Below are positions 45,990 to 54,872 of a stretch of DNA of 64,000 nucleotides, piece by piece. The stretch comes from Streptomyces sp. NBC_00154 (GTDB taxonomy: Bacteria; Actinomycetota; Actinomycetes; Streptomycetales; Streptomycetaceae). Position numbers and translations under genes: made by a program. Under the pieces are notes generated by a model that had not been told where the DNA came from, made no database searches, and was given only the letters and a program-made list of their open reading frames with translations. Position 1 is the stretch's first letter; each line of letters begins with the position of its first letter. The DNA lies in assembly GCF_026342835.1 (NCBI RefSeq), contig NZ_JAPEMI010000001.1, forward strand, positions 310,001 through 374,000, in the 5' to 3' direction.

Positions 45990-47521
45990 GACGTCGGGCT
46001 CCCTTCCATCACGAGGTCGAGTACGCGGTGCTCGTCGAGCTCCCGGGCGTCCGCCGTATGCACGACGCGGCCCTCACGGAGCACCAGCACCCGGTCGGCG
46101 AGGCCCAGCACTTCGGGCACTTCGCTGGAGACCAGCAGGACGGCGAGGCCTTCGTCGGCCAGCCGGCGGATCACGGCGTAGAGCTCGGCGCGGGCGCCGA
46201 CGTCGACGCCGCGGGTCGGTTCGTCGAGCAGCAGCACCCGACAGCCGCGCAGCAGCCAGCGGGCCAGGACAGCCTTCTGCTGGTTGCCGCCGGAGAGAGT
46301 ACGGACGGGGGTGTCCGGGTTGTCCGGGCGCAGCGACAGTTCGCGGGTGGCGGCGCGGGCCGCCCGGCGCTCGGCCCCCCGGTCGAGCCAACCTGCCCTG
46401 GAGAAACGGGACATGGACGAGACGGAGACATTGCGGGTGACGGATTCGAGCATCAGCAGGGCCTGCGCCTTGCGTTCCTCGGGGGCGAGCCCGATGCCTG
46501 CGGCGACGGCGGCGCGGACGCTGCCGGGGCGCAGTGGCCGCCCGCCGACCAGGACCCGGCCCGCGCTCGGCCTGCGGGCTCCGTAGATCGTCTCCAGGAT
46601 CTCGGAGCGCCCGGAGCCGACCAGGCCGGCGAGGCCGACGATCTCGCCGGGCTGCAGTGCGAGGTCGAGCGGTGCGAACTCCCCTTCCCTGGCCAGTCCT
46701 TCGACGGTGAGTACGGGCTCCTGCCGGGCGGCCTCCGTGACCTCCGCGGACGTCTCGGGGCGCTGCGGGAAGACGTACTCGACATTGCGGCCGGTCATCA
46801 TGGCAACGATGTCCCGTGTCGGGGTGGACTTGGCGGGCAGACCGACCGCGACGGCACGCCCGTCCTTCAGCACGGTCACCCGGTCGCCGATCCGGCGGAT
46901 CTCCTCCAGCCGGTGGGAGATGTAGACGACCGCGACGCCGTCGGCGGTGAGTGAGGCGACGATACGGAAGAGGTTGTCGACCTCGTCGGGGTCGAGGGCC
47001 GCGGACGGCTCGTCCATCACGATGAGGCGTACGTCGTGGGAGAGCGCCCGTGCCATGGAGACGATCTGCTGCTGGGCCGCGGAGAGCGCGCCGACCGGGC
47101 GAGCGGGATCGATCTCGGGGTGGCCGAGGCGCTTCAGCAGTCCGGCGGCCGCCGTCCGGCCCTCGCGGGTACGGACGATGAAGCGGGCGGTGGTGAGTTC
47201 ATGGCCGAGGAAGATGTTCTCGGCGACCGAGAGGCCCTCGACCAGGTCGAGTTCCTGGTAGATGGTGGCGATGCCGAGGCGCATGGCGGCGATCGGCGAC
47301 TTCAGCGCGACGGGCGCGCCGCGCCAGGCGATCTCGCCGTCGTCGGGCTGGTGGGCTCCGGCAAGCACCTTGATGAGGGTGGACTTGCCGGCGCCGTTCT
47401 GCCCGAGCAGACAGTGGACCTCGCCGGCCTGGACCTCCAGGTCCACGCCGTCGAGAGCGCGCACACCGGGGAACGACTTGGTGATGCCGGACATGGTGAG
47501 CAGGGGTGGTTCTGGTGCCAT
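45986..47521 (-). CDS. Sugar ABC transporter ATPase, RbsA type
   Basis: The product is 511 aa with two fused nucleotide-binding domains. The first has Walker A GQNGAGKST, a variant signature (GALSAAQQQ) and Walker B VMDEPSAAL. The second has a degenerate Walker A (GLVGSGRSE), signature LSGGNQQK and Walker B LLDEPTRG. This asymmetry is normal for the RbsA/XylG group. It powers the permease encoded next. It follows the ROK gene on the same strand after 146 bp. Confidence 0.93.
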   Translation of the reverse strand: MAPEPPLLTMSGITKSFPGVRALDGVDLEVQAGEVHCLLGQNGAGKSTLIKVLAGAHQPDDGEIAWRGAPVALKSPIAAMRLGIATIYQELDLVEGLSVAENIFLGHELTTARFIVRTREGRTAAAGLLKRLGHPEIDPARPVGALSAAQQQIVSMARALSHDVRLIVMDEPSAALDPDEVDNLFRIVASLTADGVAVVYISHRLEEIRRIGDRVTVLKDGRAVAVGLPAKSTPTRDIVAMMTGRNVEYVFPQRPETSAEVTEAARQEPVLTVEGLAREGEFAPLDLALQPGEIVGLAGLVGSGRSEILETIYGARRPSAGRVLVGGRPLRPGSVRAAVAAGIGLAPEERKAQALLMLESVTRNVSVSSMSRFSRAGWLDRGAERRAARAATRELSLRPDNPDTPVRTLSGGNQQKAVLARWLLRGCRVLLLDEPTRGVDVGARAELYAVIRRLADEGLAVLLVSSEVPEVLGLADRVLVLREGRVVHTADARELDEHRVLDLVMEGSPTS

Positions 47522-47548
47522 GACAAATCCCCTCGGCGAAATGGGGTC

Positions 47549-47581
47549 TCCCCTGCTCGAGCGAAGCCGAGAGCTTGGGGA
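47549..47581. repeat. Dispersed palindromic repeat between ROK and ABC genes
   Basis: TCCCC and GGGGA bracket GCTC ... GAGC with an AGCGAAGCC centre, forming a hairpin. This short element is a familiar scattered repeat in Streptomyces genomes. Here it may weaken read-through from the ROK gene into the ABC operon. Confidence 0.55.
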
Positions 47582-47667
47582 AGGGCCGGTGAGCGGGCAG
47601 GGCTGTACCAGGTGCGGGTGGTGCTCAGTTGCCGATGTATCGCTGGTGCCGTACTGCCGGCCGAGGA

Positions 47668-48858
47668 TCAGGCCGGTGAGAACAGGTGGTCGCTGATGAG
47701 CCGGGCGGCGCCGATGACTCCGGCGGCCGGTCCCAACTCGCCCAGCACGATGGGGAGATTTCCGGTGGCCAGCGGCAGGGACTGCCGGTAGACCTGGGTC
47801 CGGACGCTGGCGAGGAGCGTGTGGCCGAGGCCGGTCACGCCACCTCCGATCACCACCAGTCCGGGGTTGAAGAAGCTGACGAGTCCGGCGATGACCTGAC
47901 CGACCCGGTTGCCGCCCTCGCGGATCAGGTCGAGCGAGGTCGCGTCACCGGCGGCCGCCGAGGCGGCCACATCGGCGGCGGTGAGCCGGCCCGCCGCCTC
48001 CAGTCGGGCCGCGAGCTCCTGGGACTGTCCCGTGCGCGCCGCGTCCTCGGCGTCGCGGGCCAGCGCCGCGCCGCTGAAGTGGGCCTCCAGGCAGCCCCGG
48101 TTGCCGCAGGCGCAGGCGCGCCCGTCGGGTTCGACCTGGATATGGCCGATGTCGCCCGCGCTGCCCGTCGTACCGCGGTAGACGTCGCCGCCGACGACGA
48201 TGCCGCAGCCGATGCCGGTACCGATCTTGACGCAGAGGAAGTCGCCCACGGAGCGCGCGACACCTGCGTGCTGCTCCCCCATCGCCATCAGGTTCACATC
48301 GTTGTCGACCATGACGGGGCAGCCCAGTTCCTGGCTGAGCGCCTCGCGGACCGGGAAGCCGTCCCAGCCGGGCATGATCGGGGGTGCGACCGGTACGCCT
48401 TCGGGGAAGCGGACCGGTCCCGGTACGCCGATACCCGCGCCGTCGAATCCTTCCGCGAGCCCGGAGGCCCGGAGCTTGGCCGCCATGGACAGCACCTGCT
48501 CGAAGACGGCGACGGGTCCTTCACGTACGTCCATGGGGTGGTTGAGGTGACCCAGGACCTCCAACTCCGCGTTGGTGACCGCCACATCGATCGATGTGGC
48601 ACCGATGTCGACGCCGAGGAAGCGCAGTGCGGGAGCAAGCCGGATGTTGTGCGAGCGACGCCCGCCGCGGGAGGCGGCGAGTCCGTCGGCCACGACAAGT
48701 CCGGTCTCCAGCAGCCTGTCCACCTCGACGGCGAGCTTGGAGCGGGAGAGATCGATCTGATCCCCCAGCTGCGCCCGTGAGTTGGGCCCGTCGTCGCGCA
48801 ACAGCCGGAGCAGTCGCGCCTGATGCGCATTCGCGGGTCGTGCCGTCATACGTCTCAC
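47668..48858 (-). CDS. ROK-family transcriptional regulator of the sugar operon
   Basis: The product is 396 aa from a GTG at 48858 behind GGGGAGGGG (an ATG at 48849 is possible). It has an N-terminal winged helix-turn-helix, then a ROK fold with VDIGATSIDVAV and the zinc motif CACGNRGCLE. It is closely related to the regulator at 2806-3996. It heads the ABC operon and has the 23-bp palindrome 100-125 bp upstream, so autoregulation and control of the ThuA fusion are likely. Confidence 0.9.
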   Translation of the reverse strand: MRRMTARPANAHQARLLRLLRDDGPNSRAQLGDQIDLSRSKLAVEVDRLLETGLVVADGLAASRGGRRSHNIRLAPALRFLGVDIGATSIDVAVTNAELEVLGHLNHPMDVREGPVAVFEQVLSMAAKLRASGLAEGFDGAGIGVPGPVRFPEGVPVAPPIMPGWDGFPVREALSQELGCPVMVDNDVNLMAMGEQHAGVARSVGDFLCVKIGTGIGCGIVVGGDVYRGTTGSAGDIGHIQVEPDGRACACGNRGCLEAHFSGAALARDAEDAARTGQSQELAARLEAAGRLTAADVAASAAAGDATSLDLIREGGNRVGQVIAGLVSFFNPGLVVIGGGVTGLGHTLLASVRTQVYRQSLPLATGNLPIVLGELGPAAGVIGAARLISDHLFSPA

Positions 48859-48958
48859 GCGCCCCTCCCCGCCACATCGGCTCATCCGTCGGGCTTTCGA
48901 GTGGAACGTAGCAGCGGTTGCCGGGAGTGGGAAGAAGTTGCGCAGGAATCCGCTGCAA

Positions 48959-48981
48959 CTTTCTCCACACCCAGGACAAAG
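48959..48981. promoter_or_regulatory. Candidate ROK operator upstream of the ROK gene
   Basis: CTTTCTCC-N7-GGACAAAG shares outer arms and spacing with the palindrome at 41236-41258. CAGGACAAAG is identical in both, as is the AACTTT that starts two bases before this interval. The centre differs. Confidence 0.5.
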
Positions 48982-49279
48982 CTGTTCGACCGAGTGGTGG
49001 GCCCGCTTTCGCGCGGGCGCCTTGGGGACGTGCACTTGGCGCGGCGCGGCAGGGAAGTCAGCGGCGCCGGAACGGGCCGCCCGGAGCCGCACACACCTTG
49101 ACCGCACATCGAATTGACCGCACATCGATGTCGCCGACTTCTCGACGGCTCTCTACCGGGCGCGCCGGGGCGGCCTCACCCTCTCCCGCCGGCGCTGCCA
49201 CCCACGTCGCCCTGAACTCCCGGTCGGGAATGGCGGCCGCAGTCAGTCGCGGGGCCAGGGGCGGCCGTCGAGGCGTTCG

Positions 49280-49423
49280 ATGTCGCGGTTGAGGCGCCTC
49301 GGCTCCGGCGTGGGTCTCCCGGCTGCGGTCGTCGCTTCCCTCATCCCCGTGAGGGCGGCAGCACAGCCGGGGTCCGCCGTTTCGCAGCAGGCCGCCTCCG
49401 AGGTGGCCGAAGTCAAGGCCTGA
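49280..49423 (+). CDS. Possible small secreted peptide, unrecognised
   Basis: The frame gives 47 aa from an ATG at 49280 with GAGG six bases upstream. The sequence is signal-like (RLGSGVGLPAAVVASLIPVR, then AAAQPGS) with a short Ala/Glu tail. A strong terminator follows 23 bp after the stop, which supports plus-strand transcription. It could also be the broken start of a longer exported protein. The region 48982-49279 before it has no other gene. Confidence 0.3.
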   Translation: MSRLRRLGSGVGLPAAVVASLIPVRAAAQPGSAVSQQAASEVAEVKA

Positions 49424-49445
49424 CCCGCCGGTCCCCACCCGAGCA

Positions 49446-49480
49446 AGGTTGTCCTGTCCCGTCACGGGTCAGGACAACCT
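49446..49480 (+). terminator. Rho-independent terminator
   Basis: An 11-bp perfect stem (49446-49456 with 49470-49480) has a loop that itself contains CCCG/CGGG. It is followed by GCTTTTT. It is the best T-tract terminator in the window. Confidence 0.85.
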
Positions 49481-49666
49481 GCTTTTTGCGTGGGTGGCAG
49501 TGCTGAGCGCGGTCGGCTCGAGTCCCACAAGGTGTTCGACCTGATGGAACGGCGCAGACGGTCACCGTGTCTCGATGGTGCTGGTCGTGCCGGCGCCATC
49601 ACGGACCGGATCGCGGGCGGCCTCATCACGTGGCCGCCCGCGACTCCTTCGGTTCGCTGGTTCGCT

Positions 49667-50344
49667 CTAGCCCTTTTCGCGCTGGTGGTACGTCTTGCGC
49701 GTGTGTTCCGTGTGCGTCCGCATGATCTCCGTGGCCCGCTGTTCATCCCGCGAGGAGATCGCCGCAATCAGTGCGCGGTGCTCGATCCAGGACTGGGTGC
49801 CGCGCTGGCGGGCCACCGGGGTGTAGTACCAGCGGACCCGGCGGTCCACCTGCCCGGCGAGCTCGGCGAGGACGACATTGCCCGCCAGCTCCATGACCTT
49901 GGCGTGGAACGCGGCATTGGTGGCGACGGCGAGATCCACATCGTCGTCGGCGACGGCCTGCTCACCCTTGGCGCAGAGCTCTTCGAGCGCGGCGATGCCG
50001 GCCGTGCCCGAGTTGGCCGCGGCCAGCCGGGCGGCCTCGGCCTCCAGGAGCGTACGGACCGACAGCAGCTGGTCCGCCTCCTCCTCGGTGGGTTCATGGA
50101 CGAACGCACCTTGCGCGGGCCGCAGATCGACCCAGCCCTCGGTGTTCAACCGCTGCAACGCCTCGCGCACCGGCTGCCGGGACACACCGAGGTGTCCCGC
50201 GAGTTCGCTCTCGACCAGATGCTGGCCGGGGCGCAGCGCACGCGTGGTGATCAGTTCGAGCAGCGCCTCGTAGACACGCTCGCGCAGCGGACCGGGCCGT
50301 TCCAGCTTCGGCACAGCCCCTTGCGGCAGTCCTGTGGACAACAT
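49667..50344 (-). CDS. GntR-family regulator, FadR/FCD type
   Basis: The product is 225 aa from the ATG at 50344 behind GGAGGGGG. It has a winged helix-turn-helix (LRERVYEALLELITTRAL, HLGVSRQPVREALQRL) and an all-helical FCD ligand domain with metal-binding residues (NAAFHAKVMELAG, EHRALIAAI). Its own promoter carries GTCTACAGTCTA at 50381. Related motifs lie before the fabH-like/formate dehydrogenase pair and the oxalate operon. The ligand is probably a small acid. Confidence 0.87.
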   Translation of the reverse strand: MLSTGLPQGAVPKLERPGPLRERVYEALLELITTRALRPGQHLVESELAGHLGVSRQPVREALQRLNTEGWVDLRPAQGAFVHEPTEEEADQLLSVRTLLEAEAARLAAANSGTAGIAALEELCAKGEQAVADDDVDLAVATNAAFHAKVMELAGNVVLAELAGQVDRRVRWYYTPVARQRGTQSWIEHRALIAAISSRDEQRATEIMRTHTEHTRKTYHQREKG

Positions 50345-50377
50345 CGCGGTCCCCCTCCGGGCGACGAGCAACTGCTT

Positions 50378-50393
50378 ATCGTCTACAGTCTAC
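50378..50393. promoter_or_regulatory. Candidate GntR autoregulatory site
   Basis: ATCGTCTACAGTCTAC, 34-49 bp before the GntR start, matches the pattern TyGTCkACwGTmT shared with the sites at 21815-21828 and 51501-51515. Confidence 0.5.
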
Positions 50394-50408
50394 CGAGCAC
50401 AATGGGGC

Positions 50409-51365
50409 TCAGGGACAGCGGATCACCTGACCGGCGTACGAAAGATTCCCGCCGAACCCGAAAAGCAGTACCGGAGCACCGCTCTCGACCTCACCCCGTT
50501 CGACCAGTTTCGACAGCGCCATGGGGATGGAAGCGGCGGAGGTATTGCCCGAATCCACTACATCCCGGGCGATGACGGCGTTGACCGCACCGATCTTCCG
50601 GGCGACCGGTTCGATGATCCGCAAATTGGCCTGATGCAGTACCACCGCAGCGAGATCCTCGGGGGCGACCCCGGCCCTTTCGCACACCTTGCGCGCGATG
50701 GGCGGCAGTTGAGTGGTGGCCCAGCGGTAGACGGACTGCCCCTCCTGGGCAAAGCGCGGCGGCGTCCCCTCGATCCGCACCGCACGCCCCATCTCCGGCA
50801 CCGAACCCCACAGCACGGGGCCGATCCCGGGCGCGGCGTCCGCATCGCCCCGCGGATCCGCGACCACGACCGCGGCGCCCGCACCGTCGCCGAGCAGGAC
50901 ACAGGTGGAGCGGTCGGTCCAGTCGGCGATGTCGGCCATCTTGTCGGCGCCGATCACCAGCGCACGGGTCGCGGCGCCCGCCCGGACGGCGTGATCCGCG
51001 GTGGCGAGGGCGTGGGTGAAGCCGGAGCAGACCACGTTGATGTCCATCACGGCCGGCGAACCCATGCCGAGACGGGCGGCGACCCGAGCCGACATGCTCG
51101 GCGAACGGTCCATGGCGGTGGAGGTCGCGACGAGGACCAGATCGATGTCGGTGGGGAGCAGACCGGCCGTGGCGAGCGCCTTCGCCGCCGCGTGCGCGGC
51201 CATCTCGTCCACCGGCTCGTCAGGGCCTCCCACATGGCGGGTCTTGATTCCGACGCGACTGGTGATCCACTCGTCGCTGGTGTCGACCATGGCCGCCAGG
51301 TCGTCGTTGGTGAGCACCCTGGCGGGCTGGTAGTGGCCGAGCGCCACGACACGTGAGCCGGTCAT
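50409..51365 (-). CDS. Ketoacyl-ACP synthase III (FabH-like)
   Basis: The product is 318 aa from the ATG at 51365 behind GAGGGGAACC. The thiolase-fold triad is present: Cys113 in NVVCSGFTHAL, His in VVLHQANLRI and Asn in VDSGNTSAAS. It condenses an acyl-CoA with malonyl-ACP, or transfers acyl groups. It is not in a fatty-acid synthase cluster. It lies between the GntR gene and the divergent formate dehydrogenase remnant, so a specialised role is likely but unknown. Confidence 0.87.
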   Translation of the reverse strand: MTGSRVVALGHYQPARVLTNDDLAAMVDTSDEWITSRVGIKTRHVGGPDEPVDEMAAHAAAKALATAGLLPTDIDLVLVATSTAMDRSPSMSARVAARLGMGSPAVMDINVVCSGFTHALATADHAVRAGAATRALVIGADKMADIADWTDRSTCVLLGDGAGAAVVVADPRGDADAAPGIGPVLWGSVPEMGRAVRIEGTPPRFAQEGQSVYRWATTQLPPIARKVCERAGVAPEDLAAVVLHQANLRIIEPVARKIGAVNAVIARDVVDSGNTSAASIPMALSKLVERGEVESGAPVLLFGFGGNLSYAGQVIRCP

Positions 51366-51500
51366 GTAGAGGTTCCCCTCGCTACGTATGGCAGGAACTA
51401 TCCAGTCTTGGTGGCTACCGCCCGGTACGAGTGCACGTGATCCCACAGGATTACCGGCCGAGGCTTGGAGGCTTGACAACACCCTTGACCGCCCTCAACA

Positions 51501-51526
51501 CATACTGTAGACAATATTCTGTCGAC
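51501..51526. promoter_or_regulatory. Candidate GntR operator, fabH-like/fdh promoter
   Basis: CATACTGTAGACAA on this strand is the reverse of TTGTCTACAGTATG. It is followed by ATATTCTGTCGACTT, which resembles GTATTCGTCGACTG at 21811-21824. The site lies between the divergent fabH-like and fdh/fdhD genes. Confidence 0.5.
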
Positions 51527-51576
51527 TTGACATCGTCTCCTTCCCTCGCTCGGTCCTTCACCGAACGGAGCGCCCC

Positions 51577-51765
51577 GTGAAAATCGCCGTCCTGGACGGA
51601 GACCACCACCGTCTGCGCCTACTGCGGCGTGGGATGCAACGTCAGACTCCATGTGCAGGACAATGAGATCGTCGAGGTCACCTCACACGACAACCCGGTG
51701 ACCTACGGCAACCTCCGCATCAAGGGCCGTTTCGGCTTCCAACACGTACAGAATCGGGTTAACCG
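51577..51765 (+). pseudogene. Remnant of a formate dehydrogenase iron-sulfur segment
   Basis: A GTG at 51577 with GGAG upstream begins VKIAVLD. One base later in frame the sequence reads TTVCAYCGVGCNVRLHVQDN, then VTYGNLRIKGRFGFQHVQNR. This is the [4Fe-4S] segment of NAD-linked formate dehydrogenase alpha subunits (C-x2-C-x3-C, then usually LCIKGRFG). The fourth Cys is Arg here. The frame has no stop before fdhD. Only about 60 codons of an enzyme of some 900 remain, so it cannot encode a working dehydrogenase. Confidence 0.65.
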
Positions 51766-51767
51766 CC

Positions 51768-52616
51768 ATGGGACGGGTCACCGAGCGCCGCCGCACCATT
51801 CGCATCCGGGACGGGGTGGTCTCCGCCCGCCCCGACACACTCGTCGCCGAGGAGCCTCTGGAGATCCGGCTGAACGGCAGGCCGCTGGCGATCACGATGC
51901 GTACGCCGGGCGACGACTTCGCACTGGCCGCGGGCTTCCTCGTCAGCGAGGGCGTGATCGGTGACGGCGCCGAGGTGCAGTCGATCGTGTACTGCGCGGG
52001 GGCGACGGCGGACGGCGTGAACACGTACAACGTGGTGGACGTGAAGCTCGCGCCCGGCGTACAGGTCCCCGACATCACGCTGGAGCGCAACGTCTACACG
52101 ACGTCGTCCTGCGGGTTGTGCGGCAAGGCGAGCCTCGACGCGGTCCGCACCACGACCCGGCACCCGATCGCCGACACTCCCCCGGTCCGGGTCGAGCCCG
52201 CGCTGCTCTCGGCCCTTCCCGACCGGCTGCGCGAGTCGCAGCGGGTCTTCGACCGGACCGGGGGGCTGCACGCTGCGGCGCTGTTCACCGAGACGGGGGA
52301 ACTCCTCGACATCCGGGAGGACGTCGGCCGGCACAACGCGGTCGACAAACTCGTCGGCCGGGCCCTGACCGACCACCGGCTGCCACTGTCCCGGGCGATT
52401 CTGCTGGTGTCGGGGCGGGCCTCGTTCGAGCTGGCCCAGAAGGCGGTGATGGCCGGGATCCCGATGCTCGCCGCGGTCTCGGCGCCGTCGTCGCTCGCCG
52501 TCGACCTGGCTGTCGAGACCGGACTGACCCTGGTCGGCTTTCTGCGGGGTCCGTCCATGAACGTGTACGCGGGTGACCACCGCATCGCCCTGGAGGCGAC
52601 GGTCGGCCAGGGCTGA
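51768..52616 (+). CDS. fdhD: Formate dehydrogenase accessory sulfurtransferase FdhD
   Basis: The product is 282 aa from the ATG at 51768. The catalytic Cys loop is TSSCGLCGKAS. EDVGRHNAVDKLVG and SGRASFELAQKAVMAG are family signatures. FdhD transfers sulfur from a cysteine desulfurase to the molybdenum cofactor of formate dehydrogenase. It directly follows the dehydrogenase remnant, so its client must be encoded elsewhere or be lost. Confidence 0.93.
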   Translation: MGRVTERRRTIRIRDGVVSARPDTLVAEEPLEIRLNGRPLAITMRTPGDDFALAAGFLVSEGVIGDGAEVQSIVYCAGATADGVNTYNVVDVKLAPGVQVPDITLERNVYTTSSCGLCGKASLDAVRTTTRHPIADTPPVRVEPALLSALPDRLRESQRVFDRTGGLHAAALFTETGELLDIREDVGRHNAVDKLVGRALTDHRLPLSRAILLVSGRASFELAQKAVMAGIPMLAAVSAPSSLAVDLAVETGLTLVGFLRGPSMNVYAGDHRIALEATVGQG

Positions 52617-52778
52617 ACCGCCCGGCCCGCAACACGGGTCAGGGATCCGGCCGGCGGGGAGCGCCCCCTGCGCCGGCCGGTCCCACCCCCGTGAGTACGT
52701 CGTCGGCCCGTGCGGAGGCGGCAGAACGAGCCGTCGGGCCACGCCACCGATCAGCAGCTCACGCCACGGGCGAGCCGG

Positions 52779-53861
52779 TCAGCCCACCGCTACGGGCTCC
52801 TCCGCCACTGCACCGCTCGCCGGAGTCCCGAGCCGCTCCCGGTGCCCCTGCCGCGGATCCTGCGGGTCGAGCGGTTCCAGCGGGTCGCGCGAGCGACGCT
52901 TCGCGATCACCGCGCACACCATCAGCTGCATCTGGTGGAAGAGCATCAGCGGCAACACGGCCAGGCTCGCGTGTGCCCCGAAGAGCACGCTCGCCATCGG
53001 CAGCCCCGCGGCCAGGCTCTTCTTCGAACCGGCGAACTGAATGGCGATCCGGTCCCCGCGGTCGAAGCCGAGCCGCTTCGCCCCGTACCAGGTCAGTGTG
53101 AGCATCAGCGCGAGCAGCACCGCTTCGGCGGCGAGCAGCGCACCGAGCCGGGCCGGGGTGACCTGGTGCCAGATGCCGGCGACCATGCCCTCGCTGAACG
53201 CGGTGTAGACGACCAGCAGGATCGAGCCCCGGTCCACATAGCCGAGCACCTTCTTGTGGCGGGTGATGAACCCGCCGATCCAGCGGCGCAGCAGCTGCCC
53301 GGCGACGAACGGCAGCAGCAGCTGGACCCCGATCTTCAGCAGTGCGTCCGCCGAGAATCCGCCACCGCTGTTGCCGAGCACCGCGGCGGCGAGCAGCGGG
53401 GTGAGGAAGATTCCGGCGAGCGAGGAGAAGGAGCCCGCGCAGATCGCCGCCGGCACGTTGCCGCGGGCGATCGAGGTGAAGGCGATCGACGACTGGATGG
53501 TCGACGGGACGAGGCAGAGGAAGAGGAAGCCGCTGTACAGCTGGGGCGTCAGGACGTACGGAACCAGGCTCTCGCCCGCCAGGCCCAGCAGTGGGAACGC
53601 GACGAACGTGCAGATCAGGACGGTGAGGTGGAGCCGCCAGTGCTTGAGTCCGTCGAGCGCCTCGGCGGTCGAGAGTCGGGCCCCGTACAGGAAGAAGAGA
53701 AGGGCGACCGCTCCGGTCGATGCGCCGCCCGCCACGTCCGCGGCGCCCCCGGACGCCGGCAGCAGCGCCGCAAGCGCGACGGTGCCGATCAGCGCCAGGA
53801 TGTACGGGTCGATCGGCAGCCAGGACGGCAGCTTCAGGGTGCGGCGGCTCATGTGCTCCAC
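52779..53861 (-). CDS. SBF-like (bile acid:Na+ symporter family, YfeH type) transporter
   Basis: The product is 360 aa from a GTG at 53861 (an ATG at 53852 is possible). Nine or ten transmembrane segments are visible. Motifs of the SBF-like branch are VPSTIQSSIAFTSIARGNVPAAICAGS and FAGSKKSLAAGLPMASV. It probably moves an organic anion with sodium, substrate unknown. A hydrophilic tail of about 45 residues ends the protein. The LysR gene 108 bp away diverges and probably controls it. Confidence 0.85.
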   Translation of the reverse strand: MEHMSRRTLKLPSWLPIDPYILALIGTVALAALLPASGGAADVAGGASTGAVALLFFLYGARLSTAEALDGLKHWRLHLTVLICTFVAFPLLGLAGESLVPYVLTPQLYSGFLFLCLVPSTIQSSIAFTSIARGNVPAAICAGSFSSLAGIFLTPLLAAAVLGNSGGGFSADALLKIGVQLLLPFVAGQLLRRWIGGFITRHKKVLGYVDRGSILLVVYTAFSEGMVAGIWHQVTPARLGALLAAEAVLLALMLTLTWYGAKRLGFDRGDRIAIQFAGSKKSLAAGLPMASVLFGAHASLAVLPLMLFHQMQLMVCAVIAKRRSRDPLEPLDPQDPRQGHRERLGTPASGAVAEEPVAVG

Positions 53862-53969
53862 GTGTTCTCTCGTTCAGGTCGTGCCCTCTCCATCTTGCTC
53901 TTGATCACCGCAATCGGGAATCCCGCATACCGCTCTCACTGCCATCACGCATCGCGATAACCTGGCACT

Positions 53970-54872
53970 ATGTACGACCCTGCACAGCTCCGTACCTTTC
54001 TCGCCGTCGCCCAGACGCTGAGTTTCACCCAGGCCGCCCGCCGGCTCGGCGTGCGGCAGTCCACGGTGAGCCAGCATGTACGCCGGCTCGAGGACGCGAC
54101 AGGACGGCAGTTGTTCACCCGGGACACGCACCGGGTCGATCTCACCGGGGACGGCGAGGCGATGCTCGGTTTCGCCCGGACGATCCTGCAGGCCCATGAG
54201 CGGGCAGCGGCGTTCTTCACCGGTACCCGGCTGCGCGGGCGGCTGCGGTTCGGGGCCTCCGAGGACTTCGTGCTGACCCGGATGCCGGAGATCCTGGAGT
54301 CGTTCCGCCGCGACCACCCGGAGGTCGAGCTGGAGCTGACCGTGGAGCTCTCCGGGACGCTGCACCGGCAGCTGGCGGCGGGCCGACTCGATCTGGTCCT
54401 CGCCAAGCGGCGGACCGGCGACACGCACGGTGAGCTGGTCTGGCAGGACACGCTGACCTGGATCGGCGCACCGCACGTGCGGATCGATCCGGACCGTCCG
54501 GTGCCGCTGGTCCTCTTTCCGCCGCCGGGCATCACCCGGGCGCGCGCCCTGGAGGTGCTGGAGGAGCACGGCCGGTCGTGGCGGGTCGCCTGTACGAGTA
54601 CGAGCCTCAGCGGACTGATCGCGGCGGCCCATGCCGGGCTGGGCGTGATGGCGCACACCCGCGGCCTCATCCCGCCGGGACTGACCCCGGTGCCGGCCAG
54701 GGCGGGTCTGCCGGAGCTCGGCGATGTGGACTTCGTCCTGCTGCACGGCCGCCGCCGGGACGCGGCACAGGAGGCGGCGGACGCGCTCGCGGCGGCGATC
54801 CTGGCGGGAGGCGACCGGCTGATGCGCTCCGTCGGCGGGATCAACGCAATAAGCGGCCGCGAGGGCGCGTGA
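53970..54872 (+). CDS. LysR-family transcriptional regulator
   Basis: The product is 300 aa. The N-terminal helix-turn-helix is typical (LRTFLAVAQTLSFTQAARRL, VRQSTVSQHVRRLE) and a type 2 periplasmic-binding effector domain follows. It diverges from the SBF-like transporter gene. The 108-bp spacer contains ATCGCGAT at 53951-53958 and a near-palindromic ATCGGGAATCCCG, both possible LysR sites. The effector is unknown. Confidence 0.9.
   Translation: MYDPAQLRTFLAVAQTLSFTQAARRLGVRQSTVSQHVRRLEDATGRQLFTRDTHRVDLTGDGEAMLGFARTILQAHERAAAFFTGTRLRGRLRFGASEDFVLTRMPEILESFRRDHPEVELELTVELSGTLHRQLAAGRLDLVLAKRRTGDTHGELVWQDTLTWIGAPHVRIDPDRPVPLVLFPPPGITRARALEVLEEHGRSWRVACTSTSLSGLIAAAHAGLGVMAHTRGLIPPGLTPVPARAGLPELGDVDFVLLHGRRRDAAQEAADALAAAILAGGDRLMRSVGGINAISGREGA

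Noticed and set aside
48594..48911. Frames antisense to the ROK gene and across its promoter
   Set aside because: They are short, overlap a certain gene, and their composition is that of reverse-strand high-GC DNA.
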